A DNA stretch of 64,000 nucleotides. It comes from an uncultured Lachnospiraceae bacterium. GTDB taxonomy: Bacteria > Bacillota > Clostridia > Lachnospirales > Lachnospiraceae. Position 1 is the stretch's first letter. Each line of letters starts with the position of its first letter. The position numbers were made by a program, and so were the translations under genes. The notes beneath the pieces are model-generated. The model saw only the letters and a program-made list of their open reading frames with translations, did not search any database and was not told the DNA's origin. Location of the stretch: NCBI GenBank assembly GCA_910589075.1, contig CAJUSK010000002.1, positions 20,827-84,826 of the forward strand, read 5' to 3'. Of the stretch, positions 1 through 7,076 are shown piece after piece.

Positions 1-281
1 ATTCCATTCTGTTTGCGGGTGTCCACATTGAGAAGGGCGCGGTGGTTGAAGATGCGGTTATTATGGGAAATACGGTCGTAAAGGCCGGCGCGGTGGTAAA
101 ACACTGTATTATAGCGGAGAATGTTACCATCGGTGAAAATGCAGTGGTAGGTGCAATGCCTTCCGGTGATGAAAACGGCGTGGCTACTGTCGGCGACGGC
201 GTAACCATTGGCGACGGTGCGAAAGTCGGGCCCAGTGCCATGGTAAGAAATAATATAGAAGGCGGTGAAGAACAATGGTAA
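1..281 (+). CDS. glgC: Glucose-1-phosphate adenylyltransferase GlgC, C-terminal end (partial)
   Basis: The reading frame is already open at base 3 and runs to TAA at 279-281. It shows repeated hexapeptide-like turns (IEKGAVVEDAVIM, AENVTIGENAVVGA, VGDGVTIGDGAKVG). These are the left-handed beta-helix that closes ADP-glucose pyrophosphorylase, the enzyme making ADP-glucose for glycogen from glucose-1-phosphate and ATP. The catalytic domain lies left of the window. The stop overlaps the start of glgD by seven bases, so the two are translationally coupled. Other sugar nucleotidyltransferases share this fold; the GlgD neighbour decides the assignment. Confidence 0.93.
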   Translation, partial: SILFAGVHIEKGAVVEDAVIMGNTVVKAGAVVKHCIIAENVTIGENAVVGAMPSGDENGVATVGDGVTIGDGAKVGPSAMVRNNIEGGEEQW

Positions 282-1417
282 AATCAAATAGAAGTGCCCT
301 TGGCATTATTTTCCCCAACAGCTATGACCCGTTGGTTCCGGAACTGGTAAATGTGCGTATGATGGCTTCTATTCCTTTTGCCAGCCGTTACCGTCTGATT
401 GACTTTATTCTCTCCAGTATGACGCAGAGCAACATTGACAATATTTCCGTTATGGTAAACAACAATTACCATTCGCTGATGGACCATCTGGATTCCGGTC
501 GTGAATGGGACCTGGTGCGTAAGAACGGCGGCCTGCATATTTTCCCGCCTTTCGCTGAAAAAGAATCCAAACCCTATGTAGGCCGTGTGGGCGCTATAGC
601 AGGTATTCTGGACTTTTTGAGAGATCAGAAAGAAGAGTATGTGGTGCTGGCGGATACAAATGTTGTGGTAAATTTCGATTTTAACGCACTGATCAAAGCG
701 CATATTGAGAGAGGCGCAGATGTCACCATTGCCTACAATGAGCAGGAGTTCCCGGAAAGCCTGATGAAATCCCAGTCCAATGACAAAGGATTTTACTATA
801 CTTTTAATATTGATGAGGGACGTGTCACCAGGATTTTCGTAAATTCCAGAGAAGAGGGTGTGCAGAACTTCTCAATGAATATCTCCATACTGCGGCGTGA
901 ACTGTTGATTGATCTGATCAATACCGCGTTTGTACATGGACATGAGTACTTCGAACGGGATGTGCTGATCCCGAATCTGAACAAGCTGAATGTACAGGCA
1001 TATAAATATGAAGGCTATGTAGCCCGCATCAGTGGCATCAAGAGTTATTTTGATGAGAATATGAAACTGCTGGATGACTATAATCTGGATGCCCTGTTCT
1101 CCGGTCATACGGTTTATACCAAAATTCGTGATGACAATCCGACCAGATATGTAGCAGGTGCAAAGGTGCAGAATGTAATGGCTGCCGACGGCTGCGTCAT
1201 TGAAGGTGAAGTGGAAAACAGCGTATTGTTCCGTGGCGTTAAAGTAGCCAAAGGGGCGAAAGTGAAAAACAGCATCCTGATGCAGGGAACCGTGATTGAG
1301 GCGGGTGCCAGTGTAGAATACCTGGTGGCTGACAAGAACGTAACAATCCGGGCCGGCAAAGAGATGAAAGGGACAGATACATTCCCGGTTTATATTGCGA
1401 AATTTAGAACGGTTTAA
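275..1417 (+). CDS. glgD: Glucose-1-phosphate adenylyltransferase subunit GlgD
   Basis: This 380-residue protein is homologous to GlgC along its whole length: nucleotidyltransferase domain at about 1-250, beta-helix at about 280-370 (VIEGEVENSVLFRGVKVAKG). The N-terminal glycine-rich nucleotide loop of a catalytic GlgC is replaced by GIIFPNSYDPLVPELVN, while RYRLIDF is kept. In Gram-positive bacteria GlgD is known as a non-catalytic partner that stimulates GlgC in a heterotetramer; that role is inferred here from the altered loop and the coupling to glgC. The start is the ATG overlapping the glgC stop, with GGCGGTGAAG upstream as a weak ribosome site. A terminator follows at 1515-1546. Confidence 0.95.
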   Translation: MVKSNRSALGIIFPNSYDPLVPELVNVRMMASIPFASRYRLIDFILSSMTQSNIDNISVMVNNNYHSLMDHLDSGREWDLVRKNGGLHIFPPFAEKESKPYVGRVGAIAGILDFLRDQKEEYVVLADTNVVVNFDFNALIKAHIERGADVTIAYNEQEFPESLMKSQSNDKGFYYTFNIDEGRVTRIFVNSREEGVQNFSMNISILRRELLIDLINTAFVHGHEYFERDVLIPNLNKLNVQAYKYEGYVARISGIKSYFDENMKLLDDYNLDALFSGHTVYTKIRDDNPTRYVAGAKVQNVMAADGCVIEGEVENSVLFRGVKVAKGAKVKNSILMQGTVIEAGASVEYLVADKNVTIRAGKEMKGTDTFPVYIAKFRTV

Positions 1418-1452
1418 ACAATTGAAAGCATGCTTTGCGAACTTTCTATTGT
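1418..1452. repeat. 35-bp dispersed inverted repeat, copy 1
   Basis: It starts on the base after the glgD stop. The arms ACAATTGAAAG and CTTTCTATTGT are inverted with one mismatch around the centre CATGCTTTGCGAA. Related 35-bp copies lie at 9847, 51873 and 51914, and a 44-bp copy at 34602. The transcript could fold into a hairpin. Confidence 0.7.
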
Positions 1453-1514
1453 CTTGAATAACCTGTATGGCAGGGTCTGTTCTGCCATTCACTGAAACAT
1501 AGCATATGAGAGAG

Positions 1515-1546
1515 GCAGGAACGGGTAAAACCGTTTCTGCTTTGTT
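1515..1546 (+). terminator. Intrinsic terminator after glgCD
   Basis: Inverted arms GCAGGAACGG and CCGTTTCTGC surround a short A-rich loop and are followed by TTTGTT. It sits about 100 bases after the glgD stop and ends the glycogen unit before the alcohol dehydrogenase gene. Confidence 0.65.
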
Positions 1547-1618
1547 CATGTTAACAAAAAACAGAGGAAGCGTTCGCGCAGGGCTGACTGCGTGAACCGA
1601 TCAAAACGGAGGAAAAGC

Positions 1619-2800
1619 ATGAGCAACAATTTTAATTATTATACCCCTACCAGAGTGGTTTTTGGACGGGGAGCAGAAGAACAGACCGGGGCGCTTGTGA
1701 AAGCGCAGGGCTGCAGCAAGGTACTGCTGCATTATGGCAGCGGCAGTGCGCGGAAATCAGGGCTTCTGGATCGGATTGAAAAGAGCCTGGATGAGGCCCA
1801 CGTTGCGTATGTGGAACTGGGCGGTGTGGTTCCCAATCCCAGACTGTCTCTTGTCTATCAGGGAATCGAGCTTTGTAAAAAAGAAGATGTGGATTTCATT
1901 CTCGCTGTAGGCGGCGGCAGTGTGATTGATTCGGCCAAAGCCATTGGGTACGGTGTGGTAAATGAGGGGGATGTATGGGAACTGTACGACCGGAAACGGC
2001 AGGCAACCGGCTGTCTTCCCATCGGTGTGGTACTGACCATTGCGGCAGCAGGCAGTGAGATGAGTTCTTCCTGTGTCATCACAAAGGATGAAGGCGGTGT
2101 TAAACGGGGTTACGGCAGTGACTTTTGCAGGGCAAAATTTGCGATTATGAATCCGGAACTGACGATGAGCCTGCCGGATTACCAGACGGCCTGTGGCTGC
2201 ACGGATATACTGATGCATACAATGGAACGGTATTTTACCAATGGGGGCCATATGGAACTGACCGACAGTATTGCGGAAGGGCTGATGCGGACGGTGCTGC
2301 GCAATGCGGAAATACTGCGTGACCACCCGGATGACTATGAGGCGCGAGCAGAAATCATGTGGGCGGGCAGCCTTTCTCATAACGACCTGACAGGGTGTGG
2401 CATTCAGGAAAAAGATTTTGCGTCCCATGCGCTGGAACATGAGATCGGCGGTATGTTTGATGTGGCTCATGGCGCGGGGCTGGCGGCAGTCTGGGGAAGC
2501 TGGGCCAGATATGTATATGAGAATTGTCTGGATCGTTTTGAGATGTTTGCCCTGCGGGTGATGGAAGTGGAACCGGGAAAGGATGCGAAGGAGACTGCTC
2601 TGCGTGGAATTGAGGCTATGGAGGCGTTTTACCGCAGAATTGGCATGCCCATCTCTCTGCGTGAACTGGGGATTGACCCTTCGGATGAGCAGCTTGTGGA
2701 ACTGGCAAGAAACTGCAGCATAGCCAGTGGTGGAAAGAAAGGTTCGGCAAAGGTTCTGCAGGAAGCGGATATGCTGGCGATTTACCGGGCCAGCTATTAA
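1619..2800 (+). CDS. Iron-containing alcohol dehydrogenase (butanol dehydrogenase type)
   Basis: This is a group III NAD(P)H-dependent alcohol dehydrogenase of 393 residues, close to the usual length. The nucleotide-binding motif GGGSVIDSAKAIGYG lies near residue 100. The iron ligands are visible as Asp and His in DILMH, then His in HALEHEIGG and His in HGAGLA. The ATG at 1619 was chosen because GGAGG stands at 1608-1612; an earlier GTG at 1592 has no ribosome site. The family reduces aldehydes such as butyraldehyde to alcohols in fermenters; substrate and cofactor cannot be read from sequence. It appears to be a single-gene unit ending at the hairpin at 2848. Confidence 0.93.
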   Translation: MSNNFNYYTPTRVVFGRGAEEQTGALVKAQGCSKVLLHYGSGSARKSGLLDRIEKSLDEAHVAYVELGGVVPNPRLSLVYQGIELCKKEDVDFILAVGGGSVIDSAKAIGYGVVNEGDVWELYDRKRQATGCLPIGVVLTIAAAGSEMSSSCVITKDEGGVKRGYGSDFCRAKFAIMNPELTMSLPDYQTACGCTDILMHTMERYFTNGGHMELTDSIAEGLMRTVLRNAEILRDHPDDYEARAEIMWAGSLSHNDLTGCGIQEKDFASHALEHEIGGMFDVAHGAGLAAVWGSWARYVYENCLDRFEMFALRVMEVEPGKDAKETALRGIEAMEAFYRRIGMPISLRELGIDPSDEQLVELARNCSIASGGKKGSAKVLQEADMLAIYRASY

Positions 2801-2847
2801 TTCGTCCCATGTGAGAAGGTGACAGAAGACAGAAAGCGTACTGGCAA

Positions 2848-2889
2848 GATGCCGCCGTACAGGGGATTTCCTGCACGGCGGCATCTTTA
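2848..2889. terminator. Strong hairpin terminator between convergent genes
   Basis: Perfect 11-bp arms GATGCCGCCGT and ACGGCGGCATC are followed by TTT. It separates the alcohol dehydrogenase (plus) from the rubredoxin-type flavin reductase (minus) and may serve both. Confidence 0.75.
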
Positions 2890-2939
2890 CAGGCGTCTTG
2901 TTTTCCTGTATGATGTGGTCTGTATGAATATGATAAAAT

Positions 2940-3554
2940 TTACTGTACCTTTTCAAAGTCAGAAGCGGGATGCTTGCAGAGGGGGCAGATAAAGTCTGCC
3001 GGAAGCTGTTCTCCTTCATACGTATAACCGCAGACTTTGCAGCGCCACAGGGTTTTTCCGGAGGCGGGGGAAGCATCGGGCTTTGGCTTAATGGATGACT
3101 GGTAGTAGGCGTAGGTGGCGGAAGGAATGTCTGATAAGATGTCCATATCTTTTACGGAAGCGATGAAGAGTGTATGGCTTCCCAAATCCACAGACTGATC
3201 CACAGCAGCGCTGATATAACCGTTGGTACCTGTGGTAATATAATAAAGTCCGTTGGCGCTGCGCCGGCAGCCGTTAAAATCAGAAAATTTGTCTACAGTA
3301 CGGCCGGACTGAAAACCAAAACGGCGGAAAAGGTCAAAGCCGGCGGCTTCGCTGAGGATGGAAATATTGAATATTCCGCTTTTCTGTACCAGTTCCTGTG
3401 TAAAATTGGCTTTGTTCACGGCGATACTGATCCGGTTCGGTTCGGAAGTGACCTGTCCGGCGGTATTGATGATACAGCCGCTGTCTTTGCCTTCAGAGGC
3501 AGAGGTGAGGACAAACAAACCATATGTTAGATTGTACATTGTTTTTGGATTCAT
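2940..3554 (-). CDS. hrb: Flavin reductase-rubredoxin fusion (high-molecular-weight rubredoxin)
   Basis: It has two domains in 204 residues. Residues 1-150 are a flavin reductase-like FMN-binding split barrel (YGLFVLTS, CIINTAGQVTSEPN). Residues about 160-204 are a rubredoxin with both iron-binding pairs, CKVCGYTYEG and CPLCKHPASDF. Known relatives (Moorella Hrb, clostridial NADH:rubredoxin oxidoreductase) pass electrons from NAD(P)H to flavodiiron proteins that remove oxygen, nitric oxide or peroxide. No flavodiiron partner is adjacent. The start at 3554 follows AAAGGAGG; an in-frame ATG 14 codons upstream has no ribosome site. A possible promoter (TTTACA, 18 bases, TACTAT) lies about 75-105 bases upstream on the minus strand. 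Confidence 0.93.
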   Translation of the reverse strand: MNPKTMYNLTYGLFVLTSASEGKDSGCIINTAGQVTSEPNRISIAVNKANFTQELVQKSGIFNISILSEAAGFDLFRRFGFQSGRTVDKFSDFNGCRRSANGLYYITTGTNGYISAAVDQSVDLGSHTLFIASVKDMDILSDIPSATYAYYQSSIKPKPDASPASGKTLWRCKVCGYTYEGEQLPADFICPLCKHPASDFEKVQ

Positions 3555-3869
3555 AGAGGATCCTCCTTTATTATCAGTTTGTTTTATGCATTGCATAATT
3601 TGTTATATATGTTTTTCTGTAACTATGATAGTATCATTGAGCGGGTGCGCTTGTAAAGCAAGTGTGTGATGTATCAGTCCGGGAATCCCCTTTCTTTTCC
3701 ATAGTGTATCCGATTTTTTGCAATCAACACTGTTTTCCTGTTATTTTCCCCCACGGTATGCACAATGGCAATAGCGCCTTCGCTGTACAGGGCTTTTGCA
3801 ACTGTGGTTCACAGAAGGGAGTGGCTGGAACACAGCGGTGAAAGATGGGCAAAAGGGAGATGTGCGTAC

Positions 3870-4586
3870 ATGAACGATCAGTTGATTCAGCGGCTTACCA
3901 TTGACTGGAGCAAAATAGAAGAGGACAGCTATCTGCGGAATATTGAAGCGCTGCAAGGCGTGGAATGTATGGAATTCACGCATTCGATTACTTTCTTTGT
4001 GGGAGAAAACGGAAGCGGAAAATCCACGCTGTTGGAAGCCATCGCAGTAGCCTATGGATTTAACCCGGAGGGCGGTACAAAAAATTATTGTTTTTCCACC
4101 TATGATTCTCATTCGGAATTGTATGAGGCTCTCAGGCTGTCAAAGGGATACCGGCGGGCAAAGGGCGGATATTTTCTGCGGGCGGAAAGTTTTTACAATG
4201 TTGCCACCCAGGAGGAACTGTATGCGGATCCGAACCATCCATCGGAGCGCTATCATGAAAAATCTCATGGGGAAAGTTTTCTTGCCATTGCCCGGAGCAG
4301 ATTAAGTCCGGGCGGAGTTTATCTGCTGGACGAGCCGGAAGCGGCTCTGTCGCCGCAGCGACAGCTCACACTTTTGATGGAAATCTGGCACTGCGCGCAA
4401 CAGGGGGCTCAGTTCCTGATTGTGACACATTCTCCGATTCTGCTGGGGATTCCCGGTGCAGATATACTGACTTTTGATAATGGGCCGGTTCATAGCTGTT
4501 CTTATGAGGAAACGGACAGCTATCAGATTACGGAAATGTTTATCAATCATCGGCAGGAAATTCTTAGAAGGCTCATCGGTGAATAA
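3870..4586 (+). CDS. AAA/ABC-type ATPase (predicted ATPase, COG3910-like)
   Basis: This soluble single-domain ATPase has 238 residues. Walker A is GENGSGKST near residue 50, the signature region is SHGESFLAI, Walker B is VYLLDEPEAALSP, and an H-loop follows in LIVTHSPIL. The architecture is that of an ABC ATPase without membrane partner, as in the RecF/SMC-like group. ATG 3870 was chosen because GGGAGA lies about ten bases before it; the frame is open further upstream to 3765 without a ribosome site. No dedicated partner gene is adjacent, and the next gene is convergent. The cellular function is unknown. The 270-base gap upstream holds the minus-strand hrb promoter. Confidence 0.85.
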   Translation: MNDQLIQRLTIDWSKIEEDSYLRNIEALQGVECMEFTHSITFFVGENGSGKSTLLEAIAVAYGFNPEGGTKNYCFSTYDSHSELYEALRLSKGYRRAKGGYFLRAESFYNVATQEELYADPNHPSERYHEKSHGESFLAIARSRLSPGGVYLLDEPEAALSPQRQLTLLMEIWHCAQQGAQFLIVTHSPILLGIPGADILTFDNGPVHSCSYEETDSYQITEMFINHRQEILRRLIGE

Positions 4587-4592
4587 GAAAAC

Positions 4593-6026
4593 CTACTCAA
4601 AAATACGTATCTGTGCTTTGGTCAGAGATTCAATGATCCGGACCAGAGTATGTAAATCAGAAACCAGTTCTTTTGAGCAGGATTCTGCTCTCTCGTAAAT
4701 AGGTTGCAGTTCTTCTGTATGGTCATTCTGAATTGCGGACAGCATGTTTGCACCATAAGAATGAAACGCCTTATGCTTTGCGTCAATTCTGTTCCAGACT
4801 TCCAGAACCTGCGGATTTACAGGCTTAAATGCATAGTAAAAGCGGCCGAGACCGCATTTGGTGGAGTCTGTCTGCAATATATCGGTTTTTCCTGTCTGCG
4901 CCATGTTTTTTAAGGTATTCAGCCAATTCTGATGAACATGGACAACCGTGTCCAGCCAGTCCAGTACAATCCGGTTATCCGGCATGTAAAATGTATCCGC
5001 CGCCATGCGTCCCATAATTTTAACGGATTCATCCAGTTCTTTTTCAATGGCTTTGGAAGGTTCTACAAGTTCTGCGGTGTTGCGGCTGGCCATCTCCAGG
5101 GAGAGGGCACTGTCTTGCAGTGTCTGGCATTGTTCATTTACCCCCTGCATCTGGTGTTCCAGTTCGTTCATCGAACTGCTGATTTCTTCACTGGCGGCTG
5201 CCAGTGACGTGACGGAATCTGCGATATGATCCATGCCTGTACGGCTGTTGCTGGTAATTTTCATGACATTTTGTATATTTTCATTCATATGTTCCAGTTC
5301 CTCCACCGTTGTATCCACACTGGAGGAACTTTTCCGGGAGGCATCCTGAATGCTGTTTATAAAGGCACCCATACGGTCTGTCAGTAATTTTGTTCTGTTT
5401 GCAAGTTCCCGGATTTCTTCGGCCACCACAGCAAAACCACGTCCGGCTTCCCCGGCGCGTGCAGCCTCTATGGAGGCATTCAATGCCAGAAGATTGGTCT
5501 GGGAAGAAATAGAATTGATTGCCGTCAGCGCTTCATCCATATTCTGTATGATGTCAAGGAGCCCGTAAATATCATTTTTCATATCCTTTGCGGTGGAGAT
5601 TGCCGCATCAGACAGTTCTGTTATGGAAGTGAAATCTTTTTCCACATTGCGGATATCTTCCATGATTTTTCCGGATTCTCCGGACACTTCAATAATGGTT
5701 GCAGTTAGATTTTCATGGGCTTTCATTACATCCGCAGCGATTTCTGCTGTGGATTCAGATGATTTTCCGATGCTGTCCACGGCGGCCGAAACAGTGGCGC
5801 TGGTCTGATGGATCGTTTTCACATTTGCTTCCAGTTTCAGATCCATGGAACTGAGATAGATGACTGCGTCCATCGTTTTGTTAACTGCCTGCTCAAATGC
5901 TTTTCTCCCATTGCTCAGACGCTGATGGATATTGTTCAATTCCCCATTTGCCGGTTCATAGCTCATTGCATTCAGTCTGGAAATAGATTCTATGGCATTG
6001 TTAAAATTCTTTTTTCTGATTTTCAT
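4593..6026 (-). CDS. Soluble methyl-accepting chemotaxis protein with C-terminal CZB zinc-binding domain
   Basis: This 477-residue chemoreceptor has no transmembrane segment or signal peptide, so it is predicted cytoplasmic. The conserved hairpin tip that contacts CheA/CheW is at about 150-200 (SSQTNLLALNASIEAARAGEAGRGFAVVAEEI). The last 130 residues match the CZB domain: His in VHVHQNW, Cys in TKCGLGRFYYAF and two His in HKAFHSYG are its metal ligands. CZB receptors are known to sense zinc and hypochlorite through the zinc-bound cysteine. The start overlaps the upstream Fur-family stop by four bases (ATGA) behind AAAGGTGG, so both are one translationally coupled operon. Ligand specificity is inferred. 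Confidence 0.93.
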   Translation of the reverse strand: MKIRKKNFNNAIESISRLNAMSYEPANGELNNIHQRLSNGRKAFEQAVNKTMDAVIYLSSMDLKLEANVKTIHQTSATVSAAVDSIGKSSESTAEIAADVMKAHENLTATIIEVSGESGKIMEDIRNVEKDFTSITELSDAAISTAKDMKNDIYGLLDIIQNMDEALTAINSISSQTNLLALNASIEAARAGEAGRGFAVVAEEIRELANRTKLLTDRMGAFINSIQDASRKSSSSVDTTVEELEHMNENIQNVMKITSNSRTGMDHIADSVTSLAAASEEISSSMNELEHQMQGVNEQCQTLQDSALSLEMASRNTAELVEPSKAIEKELDESVKIMGRMAADTFYMPDNRIVLDWLDTVVHVHQNWLNTLKNMAQTGKTDILQTDSTKCGLGRFYYAFKPVNPQVLEVWNRIDAKHKAFHSYGANMLSAIQNDHTEELQPIYERAESCSKELVSDLHTLVRIIESLTKAQIRIFE

Positions 6027-6403
6027 CGTTTACCACCTTTGCTTTCTTTTTTCATACACGCATCACATATATAGTTTATTTTCAAATCGTAGGAGAGCAT
6101 GGAGATACCCAGCTGGCTTTGCAGTTTTTCAGTGAGATCCTCCAGCAGGATATCCGATAATTTTCCACATTTCCTACAGACCAGATGATCATGCCGGAGA
6201 ATTTTATCATATCGGTCGGGGTATCCTTCTACCGAAATCTTTCTGATGAGTCCGTTTCTGTACAGAGAAGATAAGTTGTTATAGACAGTGGCCTGAACAA
6301 CGGTTTTATTTTTCTCTTTCATCAGAAGAAAAATCTGTTCCGCTGTGAGATGGGAACTGGAATTGTTAATAATCTCTAAAATATATTTGGCGTTTTTTGT
6401 CAT
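6023..6403 (-). CDS. Fur/PerR-family metalloregulator
   Basis: This 126-residue regulator has an N-terminal winged helix (residues 1-75) and a C-terminal dimerisation and metal domain. Structural-zinc cysteines appear as CRKCG and CDAC, with the HDH motif at HDHLVC. PerR, Fur and Zur cannot be separated safely. The short length, and HDH without the extra histidines of Zur, fit PerR best. The ribosome site (AAAGAAAG) is weak, which suggests low expression. It is followed by the CZB chemoreceptor with a four-base overlap, so the pair probably shares a stress or metal signal. A Per-box-like dyad lies 35 bases upstream. Confidence 0.9.
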   Translation of the reverse strand: MTKNAKYILEIINNSSSHLTAEQIFLLMKEKNKTVVQATVYNNLSSLYRNGLIRKISVEGYPDRYDKILRHDHLVCRKCGKLSDILLEDLTEKLQSQLGISMLSYDLKINYICDACMKKESKGGKR

Positions 6404-6437
6404 AGTTTTCTTTCTTTTATTTAATTAAAAATAGTAA

Positions 6438-6452
6438 TTAGTATTATTTTAA
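6438..6452 (-). promoter_or_regulatory. Candidate Per/Fur box upstream of the Fur-family gene
   Basis: TTAGTATTATTTTAA matches the 7-1-7 Per box (TTATAATNATTATAA) at 11 of 14 defined positions. It lies in AT-rich DNA just upstream of the regulator. Autoregulation is the natural reading; this is by eye only. Confidence 0.45.
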
Positions 6453-6628
6453 TTCTAATCTTACCATTTTTCCAGAAAAAGTCAACCGATAAATGGTTTT
6501 TCGGTATTAGGAAGATTGAAGCCTGGTTTCTCTGGATGTTATATCCTGTGACGGTTGAGGCGTATGGAAGAAAACGTTGAAGACAGGTATCTGATTTAAC
6601 TGGGAGACTGACTGATGGGAATTTCAAC

Positions 6629-6673
6629 TTGACACTGTCGCTACACAAATGTATAATGAATTACACAAATGTA
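6629..6673 (+). promoter_or_regulatory. blaI-type promoter with two identical operators
   Basis: TTGACA (6629-6634), 17 bases, TATAAT (6652-6657). Two copies of the dyad TACACAAATGTA stand at 6642-6653 (overlapping the -10) and 6662-6673 (over the expected transcription start), exactly 20 bases apart. TACA-N4-TGTA is the BlaI/MecI operator type. The layout predicts autorepression by the next gene. Confidence 0.85.
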
Positions 6674-6692
6674 TAAAAGAAGGTGTCATATT

Positions 6693-7076
6693 ATGGGAGA
6701 CAGATTGAAAAAGTTGGGGGAAGCGGAACTGGAAATCATGCAGGTTATCTGGGACGCAGATGCTGCGGTAACATCAAACTATATTTTAAAGGAGTTGCAC
6801 GGGAGAAGGAAATGGCAGCTTTCCACGTTAATGACATCATTGACAAGGCTCTCTGACAAGGGATTTGTGCATTGTGACCGCTCAACAGGAAGTAACCTTT
6901 ACACCCCGGTTATTTCGGAAAATGATTATAAAACAGGAGCGAGCAGGCATTTCCTCGAAAAGCTGTATGACAATTCCATACAGAATATGATCGCTACGCT
7001 ATACAATAATCAGGCGATTCAAAATTCTGATATTGAAGAACTCAGGAATTTTCTGGATGAATTGGAGGATGAATGA
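6693..7076 (+). CDS. blaI: BlaI/MecI-family transcriptional repressor
   Basis: It has 127 residues: a winged helix at 1-75 (LGEAELEIMQVIWDA ... STLMTSLTRLSDKGFV) and a helical dimerisation tail. The family represses its own operon through TACA/TGTA dyads and is inactivated by proteolysis triggered by the membrane sensor. The start is at 6693 because an earlier in-frame ATG at 6669 lies within the second operator, about where transcription should begin; AGAAGGTG precedes 6693. The stop overlaps the M56 gene (ATGA). The name is by family; a beta-lactam role is not implied, because no beta-lactamase or PBP gene is nearby. Confidence 0.9.
   Translation: MGDRLKKLGEAELEIMQVIWDADAAVTSNYILKELHGRRKWQLSTLMTSLTRLSDKGFVHCDRSTGSNLYTPVISENDYKTGASRHFLEKLYDNSIQNMIATLYNNQAIQNSDIEELRNFLDELEDE

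Noticed and set aside
1757..3076. Long open frame on the minus strand opposite the alcohol dehydrogenase
   Set aside because: It is the antisense shadow of a clear gene, crosses the strong terminator at 2848 and has no family motifs.
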